Below, piece after piece: positions 58,325 through 64,000 of a stretch of DNA of 64,000 nucleotides. The DNA is taken from contig NZ_JACXXO010000002.1 of the NCBI RefSeq assembly GCF_017980685.1, forward strand, positions 434,001-498,000, given 5' to 3'. Position numbers and translations under genes: made by a program. The stretch's first letter is position 1. The number at the start of each line of letters is the position of its first letter. The notes under the pieces are model-generated. The model saw only the letters and a program-made list of their open reading frames with translations, was not told the DNA's origin and did no database searches. Source of the DNA: Pseudomonas iridis. Its GTDB lineage: Bacteria > Pseudomonadota > Gammaproteobacteria > Pseudomonadales > Pseudomonadaceae.

Positions 58325-58912
58325 TTAGCCGGGTTTTTGGTCGACCCACTTTGGCGTGACGGTCGGCTTCCAGTTATCCAGGGCGTGGAGCAGCGTTTGC
58401 GGCGACTCGCTCACTTGCAGCATGTCACGGTGTGGCTCGCGAACGAAGCCTTCGCCGACGATATGGTCGAGAAAAGCAGTAAGTTTGCTGTAGAAACCCT
58501 TCACTTCCAGCAGGCCCAACGGTTTGCCGTGGTAGCCGAGCTGGCCCCAGGTCCAGACTTCGAACAGTTCTTCCAGGGTGCCGAGGCCACCGGGCAGCGC
58601 GATAAACGCATCGCTGAGTTCGGCCATCCGCGCCTTGCGGGCGTGCATGCCGTCGACCACTTCCAGACGCGTCAGGCCTTTGTGACCGATTTCCTTGTCC
58701 ATCAGGCTCTGCGGGATGATGCCGATCACCTCGCCACCGGCGGCCAGTGCGGCATCGGCAACGATGCCCATCAAACCGACGGCGCCACCACCATAGACCA
58801 ACGTCAACTTGCGCTCGGCCAATGCGCGACCAAGGGCCACGGCGGCTTCGGTATAGGCTGGGTCAGTGCCGGCGTTGGCGCCGCAAAATACACAAACGGA
58901 TGTGAGAGACAT
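58325..58912 (-). CDS. LOG family nucleoside 5'-monophosphate phosphoribohydrolase
   Basis: Hydrolyses purine or cytokinin nucleoside 5'-monophosphates to free base plus ribose 5-phosphate. Start [15 protein letters not shown] at 58912 (AAAGGCATG context, AGAAAGG upstream) gives 195 residues. The Rossmann-like fold is marked by [12 protein letters not shown] and the diagnostic [16 protein letters not shown] (PGGxGTxxE), with [11 protein letters not shown] before it. Often annotated as a lysine-decarboxylase-like protein, but it is not one. Substrate in this organism is not known. Confidence 0.92.
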   Translation of the reverse strand: MSLTSVCVFCGANAGTDPAYTEAAVALGRALAERKLTLVYGGGAVGLMGIVADAALAAGGEVIGIIPQSLMDKEIGHKGLTRLEVVDGMHARKARMAELSDAFIALPGGLGTLEELFEVWTWGQLGYHGKPLGLLEVKGFYSKLTAFLDHIVGEGFVREPHRDMLQVSESPQTLLHALDNWKPTVTPKWVDQKPG

Positions 58913-59170
58913 GCCTTTCTCCGGTATCGAATCAGTCGCACAGGGTACTGGCTGGCACGCCTCGATCCAAGGTTTAGCGTTCGCGCTCCGGCGATTCAAA
59001 GGTACCGCTGGCGCCACAGGCATAGGCGGCGAGCAAGCTGCACAACAGGCCGTTAAAGATCATGACAGACGCTCCGTTTCAGTGAGATGCGCCGATCATG
59101 GACTCAGCCGGGTGATCTGGCCGTTAGATTGTGTCGATGAGTGTCATAGCCTGAAAGTTGTATACAATTT

Positions 59171-59184
59171 TTGACTCAAGTCAT
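59171..59184. promoter_or_regulatory. Possible Anr/FNR-type site upstream of azurin
   Basis: TTGACTCAAGTCAT resembles the TTGAT-N4-ATCAA consensus with a good left half and a weak right half, 73 bases before the azurin start. Azurin genes in Pseudomonas are known to respond to oxygen limitation; this match is only suggestive. Confidence 0.3.
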
Positions 59185-59256
59185 AGGAACTTGCGAAGAT
59201 TTCAGGCAGTCTTTCAACCACTAGTGTTTTTTTTAACCCTGCCTTGGAGATTCACC

Positions 59257-59703
59257 ATGTTTTCCAAAGTTGTTGCGGTATCCCTGCTGGCGCTGGCCAG
59301 CAGCCAATTGATGGCTGCCGAGTGCAAAACCACCGTTGACTCCACCGACCAGATGTCCTTCAACACCAAGGCCATTGAAATCGACAAGAGCTGCAAGACC
59401 TTCACCATCGAACTGACCCACTCCGGCAGCCTGCCGAAGAACGTCATGGGCCATAACCTGGTGATCAGCAAAGAAGCTGACATGCAGCCGATCGCCACCG
59501 ATGGCCTGGCTGCCGGTATCGACAAGAACTACCTGAAGGACGGTGATGCTCGCGTCATCGCTCACACCAAAATCATCGGCGCCAAGGAAACCGACTCGGT
59601 GACGTTCGATGTTTCGAAGCTCAATGCCAGTGAAAAATACGGCTTCTTCTGCTCGTTCCCTGGCCACATCTCGATGATGAAAGGCACTGTGACCCTGAAG
59701 TAA
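59257..59703 (+). CDS. azu: Azurin (blue copper electron carrier)
   Basis: Periplasmic type 1 copper protein that carries electrons, for instance between the cytochrome chain and denitrification or peroxidase enzymes. 148 residues: signal peptide [20 protein letters not shown], then mature [13 protein letters not shown]. The disulphide cysteines (ECK and SCK) are present. The copper ligands are visible: His in MGHNLV, then Cys, His and Met in [12 protein letters not shown]. The preceding purines (GGAGATT at 59246-59252) fit a ribosome site. Followed by a REP pair and a bidirectional terminator. Confidence 0.97.
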   Translation: MFSKVVAVSLLALASSQLMAAECKTTVDSTDQMSFNTKAIEIDKSCKTFTIELTHSGSLPKNVMGHNLVISKEADMQPIATDGLAAGIDKNYLKDGDARVIAHTKIIGAKETDSVTFDVSKLNASEKYGFFCSFPGHISMMKGTVTLK

Positions 59704-59726
59704 TAAGGTTCACCGCGTCATCGTTC

Positions 59727-59792
59727 TTCGCGGGCAGGCCCGCTCCCACATTCGACCGCGATCAACTGTGGGAGCGAGCCTGCTCGCGAAAG
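59727..59792. repeat. Inverted REP pair in the opposite arrangement
   Basis: TTCGCGGGCAGGCCCGCTCCCACA (59727-59750) and TGTGGGAGCGAGCCTGCTCGCGAA face each other with the CCACA/TGTGG ends inside, 17 bases apart. In the elements at 32587 and 62041 those ends are outside. The left arm also differs in sequence (GGGCAGGCCCGC). Confidence 0.8.
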
Positions 59793-59826
59793 GGGCCAGC
59801 TGCATCGACAGATAATCTGGCCAAAG

Positions 59827-59864
59827 AAAAGCCCGCTGAGGATCACTCCCCAGCGGGCTTTTTC
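59827..59864. terminator. Bidirectional terminator between azu and nadE
   Basis: AAAAGCCCGCTG and CAGCGGGCTTTTT pair around a 12-base loop. It has A/T runs on both sides, so it can serve both convergent genes. Confidence 0.85.
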
Positions 59865-59877
59865 ATTCGTTCACGGA

Positions 59878-60705
59878 TTACGGTGCGAACGGCATCACGC
59901 GTTTGTGATGGGTCTTTTTGTACGTATCAACAATGATCTTGAACGCCTCTTCACGCAGCGGCTCACCGTGCAGGAACGCATCGATCTCGGTGTAGGTCAC
60001 GCCGTGGGACGCTTCGTCCGGTTTGCCCGGCGACAGGTCTTCGAGGTCCGCCGTCGGGACTTTCTCGACCAGCGACTCCGGCGCGCCAAAGCTGCGGGCA
60101 ATCGCCCGTACCTGATTTTTTACCAGACCGCTGAGCGGGGCGAGGTCGCAGGCACCGTCGCCGAACTTGGTGAAAAACCCCATCACCGCTTCCGCTGCAT
60201 GGTCGGTACCGATCACCAGACCACCCGCCGCGCCAGCAATCGTGTACTGCGCAACCATGCGCATCCGCGCCTTGGTATTACCGAGCACAAAATCCACCGA
60301 CACCGCGTGCTTGCCTTCGAACGCCGCGACTTCACTGGCCAGCGCTTTTACCGCCGGGCCGATGTTGACGGTGTGGCGTTCGTCCGGATCGATGAAATCC
60401 ACCGAGGCCTGCGCGTCGTGCTCGTCGAACTGTGTTTCATACGGCAGGCGTACGGCGATGAACTTGTACGCATTGTCGCCGCTACGTTCGCGCAATTCAC
60501 GCATCGCGCGCTGGGCCAGCAGCCCGGCTGTCAGCGAGTCGACGCCGCCGCTTATACCCAGCACCAGCGCCTTGAGCCCGGAATTGACCAGGCAGTCCTG
60601 AATGAAGGTAATGCGCCGGGCGATTTCGGCTTGCAGCGCCTGGTGGTCGGCGAACGGCGGTTGCACCTTGAGCTGTTCAGCAATCTCACGCTGTACGGCT
60701 TGCAT
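59878..60705 (-). CDS. nadE: NH3-dependent NAD(+) synthetase NadE
   Basis: Final step of NAD synthesis, amidating deamido-NAD with ammonia. 275 residues, the same length as the E. coli enzyme, starting [14 protein letters not shown] after a perfect AAGGAG. The adenylation P-loop [19 protein letters not shown] and downstream [31 protein letters not shown] segment are typical. There is no glutaminase domain. It lies four bases downstream of the pncB stop, so the two are co-transcribed for nicotinate salvage. Confidence 0.96.
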   Translation of the reverse strand: MQAVQREIAEQLKVQPPFADHQALQAEIARRITFIQDCLVNSGLKALVLGISGGVDSLTAGLLAQRAMRELRERSGDNAYKFIAVRLPYETQFDEHDAQASVDFIDPDERHTVNIGPAVKALASEVAAFEGKHAVSVDFVLGNTKARMRMVAQYTIAGAAGGLVIGTDHAAEAVMGFFTKFGDGACDLAPLSGLVKNQVRAIARSFGAPESLVEKVPTADLEDLSPGKPDEASHGVTYTEIDAFLHGEPLREEAFKIIVDTYKKTHHKRVMPFAP

Positions 60706-60709
60706 GAAT

Positions 60710-61933
60710 TCACTCCTTGCTAGATAGACTGGAATCGGCAGGAACCTGGAAAACGTGTCGCAAATAGGCGACAAAATTCGGATCTTTGCAGTGGGTCTTG
60801 CCTGGCTCGTCGGAGATCTTCGCCACCGGTTGGCCGTTGCAGGCGGTCATTTTAAGCACGATGCTCATCGGTTCGACACCCGGAATGTCACAGGTCAGGT
60901 TAGTGCCGATGCCGAAGCTCACGTTGATCCGCTCGTGCAGTGCGCGGAATATCTCCAGCGACCGGGGCAAGGTCAGGCTGTCGGAGAACACCAGCGTCTT
61001 GCTCATCGGGTCGATGCCGAGCTTGTGATAGTGGGCGATGCATTTTTCGCCCCAGGCCACAGGGTCCCCGGAATCGTGGCGCAAACCGTCGAAAAGCTTG
61101 GCAAAGAACAAGTCGAAATCGCCGAGGAACGCATCGGTGGTGATGCAATCGGTGAGGGCGATCCCCAGCAACCCCCGGTACTCGCGGACCCAGCAATCGA
61201 GGGCGGCGATCTGGCTGTCGATCAGCCTTGGGCCAAGTTGCTGGTGCGCCATGATCCACTCGTGGGCCATGGTGCCCAGCGGTTTCATGTCCAGTTCGCG
61301 CGACAGGTGCACATTGCTGGTGCCGACGAATCGGCCGGGGAAATCGTGCTTGAGCACGTTCACCACTTCTTCCTGTACCCGGTAGGAAAACCGCCGACGG
61401 GTGCCGAAATCGGCGACCTGCAATTGCGATAGTTCATCGGCCGAAGCATTGGCGGTGAGCCAGTCGAACTTGCGATAGAGCTGTTCACGCGCCTGTTCGA
61501 GCACGGTCTCGCGGTAGCGATAACGGTTGCGCACTTCGCTGACGATGGCCAGCAGCGGTACTTCGTAGAGGATCACATGCAGCCACGGCCCGCGCAGGCG
61601 GATAAACAGTTCGCCGTTTTCGATGCCGGTGTGCAGGTAGCGCAGATTGAAGCGGAACAAGCCGAGGAAGCGCAGGAAGTCCGGTTTCAGGAAGCTGATG
61701 CGCTCCAGAAAACTCAGTTGATCGGCGCTCAGGCTCAGTTCCGCCAGACGCTCGATCTGAAAGCGGATCTCGGCCAGATACGGACGCAAGTCCTCACTGT
61801 TACGGCAACGAAACTCCCATTCGACTTCGACGTTGGGGTAGTTGTGCAGCACCGCCTGCATCATCGTCAGCTTGTAGAAGTCGGTGTCGAGCAGGTTCTG
61901 CACGATGCGATCGGCAAACACACTCTCGCTCAT
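60710..61933 (-). CDS. pncB: Nicotinate phosphoribosyltransferase PncB
   Basis: Salvages nicotinate to nicotinate mononucleotide. Start [27 protein letters not shown] at 61933 gives 407 residues; upstream in-frame Met at 61978 lacks support. The conserved DTDFYKLTM, the phospho-histidine region [21 protein letters not shown], and [11 protein letters not shown] are visible. Upstream gene of the pncB-nadE pair. Confidence 0.96.
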   Translation of the reverse strand: MSESVFADRIVQNLLDTDFYKLTMMQAVLHNYPNVEVEWEFRCRNSEDLRPYLAEIRFQIERLAELSLSADQLSFLERISFLKPDFLRFLGLFRFNLRYLHTGIENGELFIRLRGPWLHVILYEVPLLAIVSEVRNRYRYRETVLEQAREQLYRKFDWLTANASADELSQLQVADFGTRRRFSYRVQEEVVNVLKHDFPGRFVGTSNVHLSRELDMKPLGTMAHEWIMAHQQLGPRLIDSQIAALDCWVREYRGLLGIALTDCITTDAFLGDFDLFFAKLFDGLRHDSGDPVAWGEKCIAHYHKLGIDPMSKTLVFSDSLTLPRSLEIFRALHERINVSFGIGTNLTCDIPGVEPMSIVLKMTACNGQPVAKISDEPGKTHCKDPNFVAYLRHVFQVPADSSLSSKE

Positions 61934-62040
61934 AACGGGGTCTCCAGGTGCGCCGCGCCGTAGCGCGGTCTCGAACAATGGCGCTAGTGGCGCATATCAG
62001 CGGTGGGGATTGCCAGCGCTTTTTTAGACAACATCAATCT

Positions 62041-62132
62041 CTGTGGGAGCGAGCCTGCTCGCGAAAGCGTCATGGCAATTGACATTGATATTGAATGTGA
62101 CGGCCTTTTCGCGAGCAGGCTCGCTCCCACAG
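62041..62132. repeat. REPIN-like pair of REP sequences
   Basis: CTGTGGGAGCGAGCCTGCTC and its inverse GAGCAGGCTCGCTCCCACAG at the two ends, with about 40 unrelated bases between. Same arrangement as 32587-32676. Confidence 0.88.
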
Positions 62133-62143
62133 TTTGGATATGA

Positions 62144-63046
62144 TCAGGCAATGGGACTGTCGATCTGCTCCAGCATCCACTTCACAAAATCCCTCACCTT
62201 GGGCACTTCCGCAGAGTGTTCCGGGTAGGCCAGGTAATAGGCGTCGGTGCTGGGCATTGCATGCTGCCAGGGAATGACCAGTTTGCCGTCGGCCAATTCT
62301 TCTTCCACCAGAAACCGTGGCAGCAGCGCTACACCGCAGCCGACCTGTGCGGCGCGGATGCACATGTAAAAGGTTTCAAAACGCGGGCCGTGGTAGCTGT
62401 GTTCGGTCTGATGCCCCTGACTGTCGAACCAGTCGTGCCAGGCCTGTGGGCGCGAGGCATTCTGCAGCAGCACCAGATCGGTGAGTTGCGTCGGATCGGT
62501 GAAAGGCTGGTCGGGCAGGCTGCCGGGCGCGCACACCGGCACAAGCTCTTCGCCGAACAGCTTCAGGCATTCAGTCCCCGGGCGTGAGCCTTGGCCGAAA
62601 TAGAACGCCAGATCGCTGCGCCCTTGCAGCAAATCGTCGGCCTCCTGCTCGTTGCACAGGTCCAGATGGATCGACGGATGGCGCAAGCGCCAGCCTTTCA
62701 GGCGGGGTACCAGCCAGCGGGCGCCGAAGGTCGAAGGCGTGGAGACCCGCAGGACTTCGGTTTCACCGCCGTAGGAACGCAGGTAATGGGTCGACATCTC
62801 TACCTGCGTGAGGATTTTTCTGACCTCCACCAAGTACAAATCCCCGGCCGGGGTCATCTGCAAACGCCGACGTATCCGGCGGAACAATAAGTGCTGCAAC
62901 AATTCCTCTAGCTGCGCGACCTGTTTGCTGACGGCGCTTTGGGTGAGGTTCAGTTCCTCGGCGGCCCGGGTGAAACTCAGGTGCCGGGTCACGGCCTCGA
63001 AGCACTGCAATGCAGTGATCGAAGGCAAGTGGCGTTTGTTCAGCAT
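62144..63046 (-). CDS. LysR-family transcriptional regulator
   Basis: 300 residues starting MLNKRHLPSITALQCFEAV at 63046 (AAGGATCGG upstream). The N-terminal winged helix (about 5-65) has the recognition-helix pattern LSFTRAAEELNLTQSAVSKQVAQLEE; the remainder is the ligand-binding domain starting near 90 (EVLRVSTPSTFGARWLVPRLKGWR). GcvA-like members share this layout. It is divergent from the aldehyde dehydrogenase gene, with 163 bases between the starts, and so is the likely regulator of that gene. Confidence 0.93.
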   Translation of the reverse strand: MLNKRHLPSITALQCFEAVTRHLSFTRAAEELNLTQSAVSKQVAQLEELLQHLLFRRIRRRLQMTPAGDLYLVEVRKILTQVEMSTHYLRSYGGETEVLRVSTPSTFGARWLVPRLKGWRLRHPSIHLDLCNEQEADDLLQGRSDLAFYFGQGSRPGTECLKLFGEELVPVCAPGSLPDQPFTDPTQLTDLVLLQNASRPQAWHDWFDSQGHQTEHSYHGPRFETFYMCIRAAQVGCGVALLPRFLVEEELADGKLVIPWQHAMPSTDAYYLAYPEHSAEVPKVRDFVKWMLEQIDSPIA

Positions 63047-63209
63047 GGCCGATCCTTTTCTTGTCTTTCTATGCGCAGCATGAATAAACGGAATGATATC
63101 TCGCGTAAAGGTCGTTTGTTGCCTCGCCGTACTGACGCTACAACTAAAGGCCTGCCCGGTCGTGAAAAACCGACCGCACACATTCAGTTTTTTGCTTGAG
63201 GAGTGACCC

Positions 63210-64000
63210 ATGGTTGCCGCATTGCTTGATCGTCTTGGTGTGAACCCGGCCCTTTATCAGAACGGCAAAGTGCCGGTGCATTCGCCGATCGACGGCAGCC
63301 GCATTGCCGCCGTCAACTGGGAAGGCCCGGCCGAAGTCGAGCAGCACATCAGTCGCGCAGATCATGCGTTCGAAGCGTGGCGCAAGGTGCCGGCCCCGCG
63401 CCGCGGCGAACTGGTGCGCCAATTCGGCGAAGTGTTGCGCGAGTACAAAGCCGATCTCGGCGAGCTGGTGTCGTGGGAGGCGGGCAAGATCACTCAGGAG
63501 GGCTTGGGTGAAGTGCAGGAGATGATCGACATCTGTGACTTCGCCGTCGGCCTGTCCCGCCAACTGTACGGCTTGACCATCGCCTCCGAGCGCCCGGGCC
63601 ACCACATGCGTGAAACCTGGCATCCACTGGGCGTGGTCGGCGTCATCAGCGCCTTTAACTTCCCGGTTGCCGTGTGGGCGTGGAACACCACGCTGGCGCT
63701 GGTCTGCGGCAACCCGGTGGTGTGGAAACCCTCGGAGAAAACCCCGCTGACGGCGCTGGCCTGTCAGGCGCTGTTTGACCGCGTGGTGAAGAATTTCAGC
63801 GATGCTCCGGCGAGTCTCTGCCAAGTGATCATCGGTGGCCGTGACGCCGGTGAGGCGCTGGTCGATGACCCGCGAGTGGCGCTGATCAGTGCGACCGGCA
63901 GCACCCGCATGGGCCGCGAAGTAGCGCCGAAAGTCGCCGCGCGTTTCGCGCGCAGCATTCTCGAACTGGGCGGCAACAACGCGATGATCCTCGGTCCGAG
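63210..64000 (+). CDS. Aldehyde dehydrogenase, ALDH7 / piperideine-6-carboxylate type (3' end outside window)
   Basis: 263 residues are visible, starting MVAALLDRLGVNPALYQNGK at 63210 with GAGGAG at 63198-63203. The sequence has ALDH signatures: GVVGVISAFNFPVAVWAWNT, GNPVVWKPSEKTPLTALA, and LISATGSTRMGREVAPKVAARF followed by the ILELGGNNAMI segment with the active-site glutamate. The catalytic cysteine lies beyond the window. It resembles AmaB, the L-2-aminoadipate-6-semialdehyde (piperideine-6-carboxylate) dehydrogenase of lysine breakdown. The substrate is inferred from this resemblance and from the neighbouring LysR regulator. Confidence 0.85.
   Translation, partial: MVAALLDRLGVNPALYQNGKVPVHSPIDGSRIAAVNWEGPAEVEQHISRADHAFEAWRKVPAPRRGELVRQFGEVLREYKADLGELVSWEAGKITQEGLGEVQEMIDICDFAVGLSRQLYGLTIASERPGHHMRETWHPLGVVGVISAFNFPVAVWAWNTTLALVCGNPVVWKPSEKTPLTALACQALFDRVVKNFSDAPASLCQVIIGGRDAGEALVDDPRVALISATGSTRMGREVAPKVAARFARSILELGGNNAMILGP

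Overview
This 64 kb window looks like a chromosomal segment of a Pseudomonas of the P. fluorescens group. Three things support that. The core gene order is the pseudomonad one (queG / nnr-tsaE-amiB-mutL-miaA-hfq-hflX-hflK-hflC-hisZ-purA, then rnr-rlmB-rpsF-rpsR-membrane protein-rplI-dnaB). Codon use is GC-rich. The intergenic palindromes are of the kinds scattered through fluorescens genomes (GGGAGCGAGCCTGCTCGCGAA and GATCGCAGCCTGCGGCAACTCC). No insertion sequence, prophage, CRISPR array or rRNA was seen.

Layout. (1) 1-9.5 kb is an accessory Rhs island. It holds a truncated member of a small unknown family, a large leucine-rich-repeat (LRR) protein, a second member of the small family, and a 1609-residue Rhs protein with a polymorphic C-terminal tip. 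(2) 9.6-25.7 kb is core: tRNA modification (queG, tsaE, miaA), metabolite repair (nnr), cell-wall amidase (amiB), mismatch repair (mutL), Hfq, HflX/K/C, HisZ, PurA and one chemoreceptor. (3) 25.8-29 kb has a two-gene iron(III) ABC importer with a probable Fur site and two tandem tRNA-Leu(CAG) transcription units. (4) 29.2-36.5 kb has RNase R, RlmB, the S6/S18/L9 ribosomal protein operon and DnaB. (5) 36.5-48.4 kb is a second accessory island of four paralogous minus-strand genes. They share an N-terminal module, and the last carries three LRR cassettes and a C-terminal NEL-type E3 ubiquitin ligase domain. (6) 48.6-64 kb is mostly housekeeping: YgiQ radical SAM protein, a transglutaminase / DUF2126 / ATP-grasp-alpha-E cluster, a LOG-family hydrolase, azurin, NadE-PncB, a LysR regulator and the start of an aldehyde dehydrogenase.

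How it fits together. The core genes form tightly packed operons with 1-14 base overlaps. The two accessory islands are related: the LRR gene at 898-3291 carries the same start leader (AAGGATGA before the ATG) and the same kind of linker and LRRs as the four-gene operon 33 kb away. The most interesting candidate system is this family of probable effectors or toxins: LRR-only, LRR-plus-E3-ligase and two non-LRR relatives in one apparent operon, with no type III secretion genes in the window. The second candidate is the Rhs tip, which resembles a RelE/ParE-type RNase and has no immunity gene beside it.
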